Assembly: GCA_019429405.1 (NCBI GenBank)
Contig: JAHYIZ010000026.1
Span: forward strand, 1 to 41,365
Origin: Paracoccaceae bacterium
Lineage (GTDB): Bacteria > Pseudomonadota > Alphaproteobacteria > Rhodobacterales > Rhodobacteraceae
Direction of reading: 5' to 3'
Length of the DNA: 41,365 bases
The notes under the pieces are model-generated. The model was not told the DNA's origin. It did not search any database and saw only the letters and a program-made list of their open reading frames with translations. The position numbers and the translations under genes are program-made. Below, in pieces: positions 7,222-17,027 of this stretch. Position 1 is the first letter of the stretch, and every line of letters begins with the position of its first letter.

Positions 7222-9426
7222 TCATTTCAGTCGCAGCGAATTGAGCGATACCGTAACGGATGAGAGCGACATCGCCAAGGCCGCGGCCAAGGGTGTGGCG
7301 AAGCCCAAAATCGCAATCGGCACCGCGACCACGTTGTAGATCAGCGAAATGGCGAAGTTCTGCTTGATCCGGCGCCGCGCCAGTACCGCCACCCGCACCG
7401 CATCGGCAACCGGGGCGAGGTCGGCACCCAGCAACACGATGTCTGATGCCGTGCGTGCCGCATCAAGCGCAGAGGCGGGCGAGATCGACACATGCGCGCC
7501 CGCAAGCGCTGCGGTATCGTTCAGCCCGTCGCCCACCATCAGGACCCGAGCGCCATTGGCCGAAAGTGCTGCGACCAGCGCTGACTTTTCGGCGGGCAGG
7601 CAGCCCGCGTGCCAGTGGGTGATGCCAAGCCGCAGCGCCAGCGCCGAGACAGCGCCCGAGGTGTCGCCCGAAACCAGATGCACCGCCTTGCCCGCCGCCA
7701 GAAACCCCGCGACTGCCGCTTCGGCACCGGGCCGCAGCCGATCGGCAAAGGCGATGGAGAGCGGCGCGCGCGCGCCGATTTGCAGGTGCGTCGCGGTCGT
7801 CTCGCCAGGCGACGCGCCGACCCAATCGGCACGGCCCAACCGCACTTTCTCGCCCTGCCAGCGGCCCTCGATGCCATATCCCGGCACCTCACGCAGATCG
7901 CTCAGCGCGGCGGGGTGCACCCCCATGCCGCGCGTCGCCCCAGCCAAAGCCAGCGCCAGCGGGTGTGCCGAAGCCTCGGCCAGCGCCGCTGCAATGGCCA
8001 GATCGGCGGGCGCCAGATCGGCAAGGTTCTGCGGCTCGGGGGCGCCCATGGTCAGCGTGCCGGTCTTGTCAAACAGCACCGTATCAACCTCGGCCAGCCG
8101 TTCGAGCGCGGTGCCATCCTTGATCAACATCCCCTTGCGAAAGAGCTTGCCCGAGGCAGAGGTGACAACCGCAGGCACCGCAAGCCCAAGCGCGCAGGGG
8201 CACGTGATAATCAGCACCGCCGCTGCGATATTGACCGCCAGCCGCACATCGCCGCCCGAAACCTGCAACCAGCCCAGAAACGAGGCAAAGGCGGTCAGAT
8301 GCACGAAGGGTGAATAGAACGCCGCCATCCGCTCGGCCAGCGAGGTGTATCGGTTCTTGGCACATTCCGCCGCCGCCACCAGATCGGCCATGCGGTGCAG
8401 CGAGCTTGCGCGCCCTGCCGCCGTCACCCGCAGCGTCAGCGGCCCGGTCAGGTTCACCTCGCCGGTCGACAGCGCAGACCCCGGCCCGGCCCAGACCGGC
8501 AGGCTTTCGCCGGTCAAAAGCGCGCGGTCCATCTCGGATGTGCCCTCGACCACCTCGCCATCGGCGGGCACCCGCGCGCCGGGGCGAATGCGGATCAGAT
8601 CGCCGGGCACCAGCTCGCCCACCGGCACCGGCACCTCGGCGCCATCGCGTAGCAGTTGCGCACGCGGCACCTCAAGCGCCGCCAGTTCCTCGGCCGCAGA
8701 CCGGGCAACAGCGCGCGTACGATAATCAAGGTAGCGGCCAATCAGCAGAAAGAAGGTCAGCATCACCGCTGCATCAAAATAGGCGTGGCGGCCAGAATGC
8801 GCGGTCTCATAGACCGAGATCGACGAGGCAAGGATGATCGCCAGCGAAATCGGCACGTCCATGCCCAGGCGCCTGCCCTTCAGGCTGGCCCAGGCGCTGG
8901 CAAAGAAGGGCTGGCCGGCAAAGACCACCGTGGGCAGAGCAATCGCCGCCGAAATCCAGTGGAAAAGGTCGCGCGTGGCGGCCTCGGCACCCGACCAGAC
9001 GGCAACCGACAACAGCATGATGTTCATCATCGCAAAGCCGGAAACGCCGATCCGCATCAGAATGTCGCGGCCGCGCTTGTCGGCCTCGGTAGCGCTCAGC
9101 ACATCGGGGTCAAGCTCATGCGCCTCATAGCCAATCCGCGCCAGACGTGCCACCAGATCGGCCGCCTCAACCCCCGGTTCTGCATCGACACTCACGCGCT
9201 TGAGCGTCAGGTTCACCCGCGCCGAACGCACCTGCGGGTGGCGCGCCAGTTCACGCTCCACATCTGTGATGCAAACGGCGCAATGCGCGGTGGGCAGCGA
9301 CAGCATCAGCCGCGCATCCCTTGGCGCGGCCGCCGCAGCCAGCCGTTCAGCCGAAGGCGCCGCCACGCAGGCGGGGCAGGCAGAAACCTGCATCCGCATT
9401 TCGTCTGGTTCGAAGGTCGCGCTCAT
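7222..9426 (-). CDS. ccoI: Copper-translocating P1B-type ATPase CcoI
   Basis: CcoI exports Cu(I) across the inner membrane for assembly of the cbb3 CuB centre. The 734-residue protein has an N-terminal CPAC pair (17-20) and a heavy-metal-associated domain with C49-A-V-C52. It also has the P-type ATPase core with the transport motif CPCALG, the phosphorylation site DKTGTLT, and the hinge GDGLNDTAAL. Length and the N-terminal CPxC plus single HMA layout are typical of CcoI/FixI rather than CopA. It lies between ccoH (4-bp gap) and ccoS (7-bp gap) in one operon. Confidence 0.95.
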   Translation of the reverse strand: MSATFEPDEMRMQVSACPACVAAPSAERLAAAAAPRDARLMLSLPTAHCAVCITDVERELARHPQVRSARVNLTLKRVSVDAEPGVEAADLVARLARIGYEAHELDPDVLSATEADKRGRDILMRIGVSGFAMMNIMLLSVAVWSGAEAATRDLFHWISAAIALPTVVFAGQPFFASAWASLKGRRLGMDVPISLAIILASSISVYETAHSGRHAYFDAAVMLTFFLLIGRYLDYRTRAVARSAAEELAALEVPRAQLLRDGAEVPVPVGELVPGDLIRIRPGARVPADGEVVEGTSEMDRALLTGESLPVWAGPGSALSTGEVNLTGPLTLRVTAAGRASSLHRMADLVAAAECAKNRYTSLAERMAAFYSPFVHLTAFASFLGWLQVSGGDVRLAVNIAAAVLIITCPCALGLAVPAVVTSASGKLFRKGMLIKDGTALERLAEVDTVLFDKTGTLTMGAPEPQNLADLAPADLAIAAALAEASAHPLALALAGATRGMGVHPAALSDLREVPGYGIEGRWQGEKVRLGRADWVGASPGETTATHLQIGARAPLSIAFADRLRPGAEAAVAGFLAAGKAVHLVSGDTSGAVSALALRLGITHWHAGCLPAEKSALVAALSANGARVLMVGDGLNDTAALAGAHVSISPASALDAARTASDIVLLGADLAPVADAVRVAVLARRRIKQNFAISLIYNVVAVPIAILGFATPLAAALAMSLSSVTVSLNSLRLK

Positions 9427-9430
9427 CGCG

Positions 9431-9886
9431 CTAGCCTTTCACCATGAAATCAAGCCGCTGTCGAAACAGCGTGCCATCGGGCGCATGGGCTTCAAGATGC
9501 AAAAGCCAGTTTCCCATAGACAGCTCGACCGGCGCCGAATATGCCCCCGCCGCCTGTGCAAGAACCAGCGTCTGGTCATCGCGCACCGAAGTCGGCCGCC
9601 CGACCAGCACGGAGATGTCACGCACCGAGGCTGGCAGGCCCGCCGCATCCCTGATGACGATATGCAGCACACCGTCGGCGTAGGCGGGCTCTACCACCCA
9701 GCCCAACGCCTCTTGCGCCTTGCGGTCGGCATCGAAGGTTTGCGAGGCGACGTAGGAGTTGGCGACCTCAAGCCCCGGAAAGGTGCTTATCGCCTTGAAC
9801 GCCATGAACAGGTTGACGGCGATGATGACTCCAAACGCTCCAACCGTCAGGACCAGCATCTTGCGGCCGGTAAAGGGGGCGGTCAT
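9431..9886 (-). CDS. ccoH: cbb3 oxidase assembly protein CcoH (FixH family)
   Basis: A 151-residue membrane protein with one N-terminal transmembrane helix (MLVLTVGAFGVIIAVNLFMAF) and a periplasmic domain containing ANSYVASQTFDAD and the YADGVLHI strand, as in FixH. CcoH interacts with the oxidase subunits during assembly and stabilises the complex. It is packed between ccoG (2-bp gap) and ccoI (4-bp gap). Confidence 0.92.
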   Translation of the reverse strand: MTAPFTGRKMLVLTVGAFGVIIAVNLFMAFKAISTFPGLEVANSYVASQTFDADRKAQEALGWVVEPAYADGVLHIVIRDAAGLPASVRDISVLVGRPTSVRDDQTLVLAQAAGAYSAPVELSMGNWLLHLEAHAPDGTLFRQRLDFMVKG

Positions 9887-9888
9887 CC

Positions 9889-11346
9889 TCAGTGGTCCTT
9901 TCCGTTGAACACGCTATCGGCGCTGACCCGATCAGTGCCATCGACATCGCGAAGCCAGAACCGCACGTCACTGCGGCGCTCATCAGCAAGGTCGGTGCCG
10001 CGCGGCGCGGTCACATAAACACGCTGGGTCAAGGTTTCATCCGGCGCCACGGTTACCACGTTTGCCTCGCGCCCTTCCAGCGCCAGTTGCACCGCGCCAT
10101 GGTCACCATCAAAATCGTGATCGTCCTCGTGGTTGGTCAGCGAGATTTCCAGCGTCATTTCGCGCGGCTGCTTGTTGCGCAGGCGCACCTCGTAGGTGTT
10201 GCGGATCGAGCCATCCGACAGCATTACATATTGCGGGTTGCGCACCGGGCTGACGCTGAAGTCGAACGGCGAGCGCATGAAAAGGGCCACCACCAGCGCC
10301 ACGCCGATACCGGCCCAAAGCGTGAAATACATCAGCGTACGCGGCCGGAACATGTGCTTCCAGATACGGGTCGGGTGGCCCCCGGCGCGCTCCAGCCTTT
10401 CGTCTTTCAACGCCATATAGGCCACCAGACCGCGCGGCTTGCCGACCTTGTCCATCATCTCGTCGCAGGCGTCGATGCACAGCCCGCAAGTGATGCATTC
10501 CAGCTGTTGACCATCGCGGATGTCGATGCCCATCGGGCAGACGTTGGCGCAGGCCATGCAATCGATGCAATCGCCCAAAGCCTCGGCGCCCTCGGCCTTG
10601 CGGTGCTTGCCGCGCGGCTCTCCACGCCAATCGCGGTACCCGATGGTGATGGTGTCTTCGTCCATCATCGCTGCCTGAATCCGCGGCCAGGGGCAGGCAT
10701 AGATGCACATCTGCTCGCGCATGAAGCCGCCGAAGACAAAGGTGGTGGCGGTCAGAATTCCGATCCAGAGATACGCGGCAAAAGGCGCCGTTCCCTGCGC
10801 CAGATTTACCGCCAGCGTCGGCGCATCGGTATAATAGAACACCCAGGCGCCGCCGGTGGCGACCGCGATCAGCAGCCACATCGTCCATTTCACGGCCCGC
10901 AGCCATGCCTTGTGCAGCGACCACTTCTGGTTCCACAGCCGCAACCGTGCGTTACGGTCGCCGTCAATCCAACGTTCGACCAGAATGTAAAGATCGGTCC
11001 AGACCGTTTGCGGGCAGGCGTAGCCGCACCAGACCCGCCCGAGCGCCGAAGTGAACAGAAACAGGCCAAGCCCCGCCATGATCAAAAGGCCCGCGACGAA
11101 ATAGAATTCGTGCGGCCAGATCTCGATCATGAAGAAAAAGAACCGCCGATTGGCAAGATCAAGCAGCACCGCCTGATCGGGCAGCGTTGGGCCACGGTCC
11201 CACCTGATCCACGGGGTGACGTAATAGATGCCCAGCATCAGCCCCATCAGCCACCATTTCAGCGAGCGAAAGCTGCCCTTGACGCGGCGAGGAAAAACAG
11301 GTTCGCGGGCGGCATATAGCGGGGCGCTGGGTTCTGTCTGGCTCAT
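9889..11346 (-). CDS. ccoG: Cytochrome c oxidase accessory protein CcoG (FixG/RdxB)
   Basis: This is a 485-residue membrane ferredoxin. Several transmembrane helices surround WCGYACPQTVW and an ACPWPR motif. They are followed by two 4Fe-4S cluster motifs (CIDCMACANVCP and CITCGLCIDAC) near the middle and a C-terminal Ig-like periplasmic domain. CcoG homologues reduce Cu(II) to Cu(I) in the path of copper to cbb3 oxidase. It is the first gene of ccoGHIS; its upstream region carries two FNR-like boxes, so low-oxygen induction is expected. Confidence 0.95.
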   Translation of the reverse strand: MSQTEPSAPLYAAREPVFPRRVKGSFRSLKWWLMGLMLGIYYVTPWIRWDRGPTLPDQAVLLDLANRRFFFFMIEIWPHEFYFVAGLLIMAGLGLFLFTSALGRVWCGYACPQTVWTDLYILVERWIDGDRNARLRLWNQKWSLHKAWLRAVKWTMWLLIAVATGGAWVFYYTDAPTLAVNLAQGTAPFAAYLWIGILTATTFVFGGFMREQMCIYACPWPRIQAAMMDEDTITIGYRDWRGEPRGKHRKAEGAEALGDCIDCMACANVCPMGIDIRDGQQLECITCGLCIDACDEMMDKVGKPRGLVAYMALKDERLERAGGHPTRIWKHMFRPRTLMYFTLWAGIGVALVVALFMRSPFDFSVSPVRNPQYVMLSDGSIRNTYEVRLRNKQPREMTLEISLTNHEDDHDFDGDHGAVQLALEGREANVVTVAPDETLTQRVYVTAPRGTDLADERRSDVRFWLRDVDGTDRVSADSVFNGKDH

Positions 11347-11408
11347 TTGGCGGGTCTCCGGTTAGCGGCGGGTCAGGTTTCAGATGGCTCTCTGCACAGG
11401 GGGCGGCC

Positions 11409-11422
11409 TTGACCTGCATCAA
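11409..11422 (-). promoter_or_regulatory. FNR-type box upstream of ccoG
   Basis: TTGACCTGCATCAA matches the FNR/FixK consensus TTGAT-N4-ATCAA at nine of ten conserved positions. Its centre is about 69 bases upstream of the ccoG start. A class II promoter with the box at -41.5 would start near 11374. Confidence 0.7.
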
Positions 11423-11433
11423 AAATGGCGTGT

Positions 11434-11447
11434 TTGTGATATATCAA
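11434..11447 (-). promoter_or_regulatory. Second FNR-like box upstream of ccoG
   Basis: TTGTGATATATCAA has one perfect half-site (ATCAA) and one degenerate half. Its centre is exactly 25 bases from that of the box at 11409-11422, so the two sites would lie on nearly opposite faces of the helix. Confidence 0.45.
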
Positions 11448-11570
11448 ATGCTGCCATTCGCTTTGTGCCGCACCTCGACACACCGTCGCGCCAGACGCCG
11501 CAAAAAAAAGGTGGCACCGGCGCCGACAGAAACGCGCGAACAAATCGCGGCACCGGTGCACACCTTGCGA

Positions 11571-11588
11571 AGGGGCCCGAAGGCCCCT
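11571..11588 (-). terminator. Hairpin terminator after ccoP
   Basis: Read on the minus strand, AGGGGCC-TTCG-GGCCCCT is a 7-bp GC stem closed by a stable UUCG tetraloop, eight bases past the ccoP stop. No T-run follows, so it may be a terminator aided by Rho or a 3' stability hairpin. Confidence 0.6.
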
Positions 11589-11596
11589 CCGAACGC

Positions 11597-12472
11597 TTAT
11601 TCGCCGCCGCCCAGCCCATGGACATAGGCCGCCACCGAGCGGATTTCGGCCTCGCTGAGGCGCGTGGACCAGTTGGGCATCACCCCGAAACGGGCATTGG
11701 TCACCGTCTCTGTCAAGGTAGCCTCACTGCCGCCATAGAGCCAGATCGCATCGGTCAGGTTCGGCGCGCCGAGATCGCGGTTGCCGGTGCCGTCGTCGGC
11801 ATGGCAGGCCGCGCAGTTGTCGGCGAACACAACCGCGCCCGCTTCGGCCTTGGCCGCATCATGTGCCTGGCCCGAAAGCTGCAGCACATAGTGCACCACT
11901 TCGCCAATCTGCGGCGCCTCAAGCAGCCCGTCTGCGCCGAACTTCGGCATTTCCGAATAGCGCGCGTCAGCCGATTCGGTGTTGCGGATACCGTGCGTGA
12001 TCGTGGTATGAATCGCCTCGATATCACCACCCCAAAGCCAATCGTTATCCAAGAGGTTGGGATAGCCCACGTTGCCGCCCGCCCCAGCGCCGTGGCACTG
12101 CGCGCACCAGGTAGCAAACACGGCCTTGCCGGCGTTCGCCGCATACGACGCGAGCGCCGGATCGCCCGCGATCTCGGTCAGGTCTGCGGCCACCAGCCTC
12201 GCCTCGATCGGAGCGTTTGCATCGGCGAAGCGCTTGATATCGGCAGCCACGTCAGCACGGGTCGAGGCGCCGAGGATGCCGGGTGTGGCTCCCTTCAGCA
12301 GGGGCCATGCCGGGTAAGCGATCGTGTAACCGATCGCCCAAACGATGGTGACATAGAAGGTCCACAGCCACCAGCGCGGAAGCGGGTTGTTGAACTCCTT
12401 GATACCGTCCCATTCGTGGCCCGTGACCTCAGCATCGCCGGGTTTTGTCGTTTTTGCAGGTGCTTTGCTCAT
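11597..12472 (-). CDS. ccoP: cbb3-type cytochrome c oxidase subunit III, dihaem CcoP
   Basis: CcoP is the dihaem c subunit that receives electrons and passes them to CcoO and CcoN. The 291-aa product has a cytoplasmic N-terminus with the family segment [17 protein letters not shown], one transmembrane helix (about 33-58), and two periplasmic class I cytochrome c domains with C123AQCH and C220AACH. The start is the ATG at 12472, which overlaps the ccoQ stop by four bases (ATGA); an upstream in-frame ATG at 12511 would lie well inside ccoQ. A UUCG hairpin follows the gene. Confidence 0.96.
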   Translation of the reverse strand: MSKAPAKTTKPGDAEVTGHEWDGIKEFNNPLPRWWLWTFYVTIVWAIGYTIAYPAWPLLKGATPGILGASTRADVAADIKRFADANAPIEARLVAADLTEIAGDPALASYAANAGKAVFATWCAQCHGAGAGGNVGYPNLLDNDWLWGGDIEAIHTTITHGIRNTESADARYSEMPKFGADGLLEAPQIGEVVHYVLQLSGQAHDAAKAEAGAVVFADNCAACHADDGTGNRDLGAPNLTDAIWLYGGSEATLTETVTNARFGVMPNWSTRLSEAEIRSVAAYVHGLGGGE

Positions 12473-12699
12473 TGCTGAGCCTCCTTGATCTTGGAGCCAC
12501 CACAGCCGCAACCGCTGCCATTGCAGCAGGCCGCACCGGCGGGCTTGTCATCGTGACGGAAAGGGATGTTCGCGGTGTCTTCGTGCATCTTGCGGCTTCC
12601 GGGCCGCCAAGCCCAGAAAACCACCCCCACGAAGAACAGCGTCAGTGCCAAAAGCACCCAGCTGTCTGCGAATTCCCGCAAGAGGGAGTAAAGGTCCAT
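12469..12699 (-). CDS. ccoQ: cbb3 oxidase subunit CcoQ with a Cys/Gly-rich tail
   Basis: CcoQ is a single-span subunit that stabilises the oxidase. The 76-residue product has one transmembrane helix (about 14-31), the conserved WRPGSRK and [13 protein letters not shown] segments, and then a tail rich in Gly and Cys with Cys at 58, 59, 64 and 66. The tail should be cytoplasmic, where four closely spaced cysteines could bind a metal ion. Its stop overlaps the ccoP start (ATGA), and the gene begins 12 bases after ccoO. Confidence 0.93.
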   Translation of the reverse strand: MDLYSLLREFADSWVLLALTLFFVGVVFWAWRPGSRKMHEDTANIPFRHDDKPAGAACCNGSGCGCGGSKIKEAQQ

Positions 12700-12711
12700 G
12701 CTCCCCGCTCC

Positions 12712-13437
12712 TCAGCGACTTGCCACGGGCTGGAAGGTCGAGAAATCGACCATCGTGCCCAGGACTTGCAGATAGGCCACCAGAGCATCCATCTCTGTCA
12801 ACTCTGGTTGACCGTCAAAGTTGCGCACCTGCGCCTTGGGGTAACGCGCCAACAAGCCCGAACTGTCGGCGTTGGGGTCCACCTGCGCCACAAAGTCCGC
12901 TTGCGCGGCCGCGATCATCTCCGCGGTGTAAGGCACGCCCACCAGAGCCTCGGTTTTCAGCCGGTCTTCGATGTAGGTCGCATCAATCGTGGCGTTCAGC
13001 AGGAACCCGTATTTCGGCATCACCGATTCCGGTACCACCGACTGCGGGTTGGTCAGATGGCCCACCTGCCATTCGTCCGAATACCTGCCGCCGACGCGGG
13101 CAAGGTCTGGCCCCGTCCGCTTGCTGCCCCACTGGAACGGGTGGTCATACATCGATTCAGCGGCAAGGCTGTAGTGGCCATAACGCTGAACCTCATCACG
13201 CATCGGGCGGATCATCTGGCTGTGGCAGTTGTAGCAGCCTTCGCGGATGTAGATCTGCCGCCCGGTAATCTCCAGCGGCGTGTAAGGCCGCACCCCTTCC
13301 ACCTTTTCGATCGTGTTTTCGAGGTAGAACAGCGGTGCGATTTCCACGATGCCGCCGACGGTCACCACCAGTAGCGAGGAAACCAGCAGAAGCGTTGCGT
13401 TACGTTCGATAACGCCGTGTTTTTCTAGAATGCCCAT
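12712..13437 (-). CDS. ccoO: cbb3-type cytochrome c oxidase subunit II, monohaem CcoO
   Basis: CcoO is the membrane-anchored monohaem c subunit that transfers electrons to CcoN. The 241-residue product has one N-terminal transmembrane helix (about 14-35), the haem-binding C68-Y-N-C71-H72 in the family segment [15 protein letters not shown], and a Met ligand candidate in ESVMPKYGF. Thirteen bases separate it from ccoN; the four structural genes form one operon. Confidence 0.97.
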   Translation of the reverse strand: MGILEKHGVIERNATLLLVSSLLVVTVGGIVEIAPLFYLENTIEKVEGVRPYTPLEITGRQIYIREGCYNCHSQMIRPMRDEVQRYGHYSLAAESMYDHPFQWGSKRTGPDLARVGGRYSDEWQVGHLTNPQSVVPESVMPKYGFLLNATIDATYIEDRLKTEALVGVPYTAEMIAAAQADFVAQVDPNADSSGLLARYPKAQVRNFDGQPELTEMDALVAYLQVLGTMVDFSTFQPVASR

Positions 13438-13450
13438 GTCTGCTCTCCTC

Positions 13451-15052
<1,602 letters not shown>

Positions 15053-15147
15053 GTGAAGTGTCCCTTCGTCTCGTCATGGCCCCCGAGTCTCATGCCCGGC
15101 AGGTTCTTTCGACTTGCCCCTTGTGCGCACAGACAGTCATTGCTTCT

Positions 15148-15161
15148 TTGATCTGTATCAA
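15148..15161 (-). promoter_or_regulatory. Consensus FNR box for ccoNOQP
   Basis: TTGATCTGTATCAA is a perfect TTGAT-N4-ATCAA. Its centre is 102 bases from the ccoN start; a class II promoter would begin near 15113 and leave a leader of about 60 bases. It is the best FNR site in the window. Confidence 0.85.
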
Positions 15162-15219
15162 GTCTAAGCAGCAAACTGAGCCGTTTTGTCGCACCCCCCC
15201 TCCCCTTGCGCCGCGCAAG

Positions 15220-15233
15220 TTGATCCGGGTCAA
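15220..15233 (+). promoter_or_regulatory. FNR box for uspA
   Basis: TTGATCCGGGTCAA has one perfect half and one with a single change. The centre is 78 bases before the uspA start. A TAGAGA element at 15256-15261 is where the -10 of a class II promoter would fall. Confidence 0.7.
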
Positions 15234-15304
15234 GGCGCTGCTCCCCGGAAGCGCCTAGAGAAAGGGCCAAAGCGCCAAACCGGCCACAGACGGAAGGACA
15301 GTCC

Positions 15305-16144
15305 ATGAGCTACAAATCTATCTTTACCATCGTGACCGACCCCGAGGTAGCGACGGCACAGTTGAGCACGGCGGTGGCCGTGGCGCGGCGCGAAGACGCG
15401 CATCTTGAGGTGCTTTGTCTGGGCGTAGACCGCACGCAAACCGGCTATTACTATGCAGGCGCCACCGCCTTCATCCATCAGGAAACCATCGAACGCGCCG
15501 AAGAAGAGGCCAAGGGCGCCGAGACTTGGGTGCGCGCAAAACTGGAGACCGAGGACATTCGCTGGTCAACCGAAAGCGCGGTAGCCCAGCTAGGCGCCAT
15601 CGGCTCGCTGGTCGGCGCGCGGGCTCGGTTCACCGACCTCGTGGTGCTCGCCAAACCCTACGGCGAGGGTCGTAGCCAAGACGCCGAGAGCATCGTCGAG
15701 GCGGCGCTTTTCGACAGCCAGGTGCCGGTTCTGGTGGTGCCCGACGGCGTGCATGAGCTGGCAACGATGCGCCGCATCGTGGTCGCCTGGAACCAGAGCA
15801 CCGAGGCTTTGACCGCGATCCGGCGGGCGCTGCCCATTCTGCGCGCGGCCGACCTGGCGGATATCACCATCATCGACCCGCCGGCGCACGGGCCGGAACG
15901 GTCGGACCCCGGCGGTCAGCTCAGCCAGATGCTGGCGCGCCACGGCGTCAAGGCCGAGGTCACGGTGCTGGCGCGCACCATGCCGCGGGTCTCGGATGTC
16001 ATCAATCGCCACGTCCGCGAAACTAACGCCGACATGGTCGTGATGGGCGCCTATGGGCACTCGCGCTTCCGCGAGGCGATTCTGGGCGGCGCCACGCGGC
16101 ACATGCTGGAAATGGCCGAAGTGCCGGTGTTCATGGCGCATTGA
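15305..16144 (+). CDS. uspA: Universal stress protein, tandem UspA domains
   Basis: A 279-residue protein made of two Usp domains (about 1-145 and 150-279). The second keeps the nucleotide-binding end GAYGHSRFREAILGG; the first is more diverged. Such tandem Usp proteins are induced by low oxygen and energy stress; ligand and partners are unknown here. It is divergent from ccoN and has its own FNR box, which ties it to the microaerobic regulon. A 14-bp hairpin follows the stop. Confidence 0.88.
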   Translation: MSYKSIFTIVTDPEVATAQLSTAVAVARREDAHLEVLCLGVDRTQTGYYYAGATAFIHQETIERAEEEAKGAETWVRAKLETEDIRWSTESAVAQLGAIGSLVGARARFTDLVVLAKPYGEGRSQDAESIVEAALFDSQVPVLVVPDGVHELATMRRIVVAWNQSTEALTAIRRALPILRAADLADITIIDPPAHGPERSDPGGQLSQMLARHGVKAEVTVLARTMPRVSDVINRHVRETNADMVVMGAYGHSRFREAILGGATRHMLEMAEVPVFMAH

Positions 16145-16152
16145 AAAGGGCG

Positions 16153-16187
16153 GCCACCGGGGTGGGCATCGAACCCACCCCGGTGGC
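16153..16187. terminator. Strong hairpin between convergent uspA and fnrL
   Basis: GCCACCGGGGTGGG and its exact complement flank a 7-base loop. The 14-bp stem begins eight bases after the uspA stop and 36 bases from the fnrL stop. There is no T-run, but position and strength suggest a bidirectional terminator. Confidence 0.7.
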
Positions 16188-16222
16188 ACTGTCGCGCACT
16201 GATGTTGCGGGTCAATCCGGGC

Positions 16223-16969
16223 TCAGCTCAGCATGCCGCCGTCGCTGTCATCGCCCGCCTCGTTCAGCAGGCGGTCGAAGTCCGGCACCGTTATATGCCG
16301 CTTGCCTTCAAGCTCGATGATCCCCTCGCGCTTGAGCGCCGAGATCTGGCGGCTGACCGTTTCCAGAGTCAGACCCAGATAGTCGGCCATCGCTTCGCGG
16401 GTCAGCGGCAAGTCAAAGATCATGCGGCCGCGGGTGGCACACAGCTTTACCGAAGCATCGCGCCGCGCCACGATGGCAAGCAGGCTGGCCAGCTTTTCGC
16501 GCGCCGTCTTGCGGCCCAGAAGCAGCATCCATTCGCGCGCTGAATCGAGCTCGTCCAGCGTCATCTCCAGCAACCGCTGCGCAATGTGCGGCGTGCGGAA
16601 CATCAGGTCTTCAAATGGTTTCTTGCGAAAACAGCACATCATCAGGTCGGTCGTGGCGCTGATGTTGTAAGGCGCGAACTCGCGCCCCGGACGGCCGACA
16701 AAATCTGACGGCAGCAGCAGCCCGACCATCTGCGTGCGCCCGTCTTCCAACGTCTGCGTCAGCGTGGCGATGCCCGAAACCACCGAGGCCACAAAATCCA
16801 TCTTGTCACCGGACCAGATCACCATCTGGCCCGCCTCGAAGCTGCGATAATACTTGATTGACTCGAGCACCCCCAGTTCGCGCTCGTCGCACCGCGCGCA
16901 AACGGCTCGGTGCCGTATCGGGCAATCCGCACAGCTCGGCGAAACCGGGTGGAGGTCTTCGGGCGTCAT
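16223..16969 (-). CDS. fnrL: Oxygen-sensing Crp/Fnr-family regulator FnrL
   Basis: FnrL holds an O2-labile 4Fe-4S cluster and activates low-oxygen genes. The 248-residue product has N-terminal cysteines C13, C16, C24 and C27 plus a CC pair near residue 110, enough for a cluster. It then has the cyclic-nucleotide-binding-like beta-roll, a dimer helix, and a helix-turn-helix with the FNR-type recognition E--SR (LTLETVSRQISALK). The ATG at 16969 is preferred over the GTG at 16975, since it has AAGAG upstream. The gene is divergent from hemN, and the intergenic region has one FNR box lying close to the fnrL start. Confidence 0.93.
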   Translation of the reverse strand: MTPEDLHPVSPSCADCPIRHRAVCARCDERELGVLESIKYYRSFEAGQMVIWSGDKMDFVASVVSGIATLTQTLEDGRTQMVGLLLPSDFVGRPGREFAPYNISATTDLMMCCFRKKPFEDLMFRTPHIAQRLLEMTLDELDSAREWMLLLGRKTAREKLASLLAIVARRDASVKLCATRGRMIFDLPLTREAMADYLGLTLETVSRQISALKREGIIELEGKRHITVPDFDRLLNEAGDDSDGGMLS

Positions 16970-16978
16970 CGGCACTCT

Positions 16979-16992
16979 TTGATTTGGGTCAA
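16979..16992. promoter_or_regulatory. FNR box shared by fnrL and hemN
   Basis: TTGATTTGGGTCAA has one perfect and one near-perfect half. Its centre lies 42.5 bases upstream of the hemN ATG and only about 17 bases upstream of the fnrL ATG. It is placed to activate hemN and to block fnrL. Confidence 0.8.
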
Positions 16993-17014
16993 GGTTTTGC
17001 AGCGCGTCGGTCCT

Positions 17015-17020
17015 TAATGA
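17015..17020 (+). promoter_or_regulatory. Candidate -10 element of hemN
   Basis: TAATGA lies where a -10 is expected for a class II FNR promoter using the box at 16979-16992. It would place the transcript start at or next to the hemN ATG. Confidence 0.4.
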
Positions 17021-17027
17021 TACCCGT

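Noticed and set aside
9892-11319. 475-codon plus-strand open frame opposite ccoG
   Set aside because: Shadow frame with no motif; ccoG is fully supported.
16153-16187. tRNA-like T-loop (ATCGAACCC) after uspA
   Set aside because: It is part of a simple 14-bp hairpin; no acceptor, D or anticodon arms are present.
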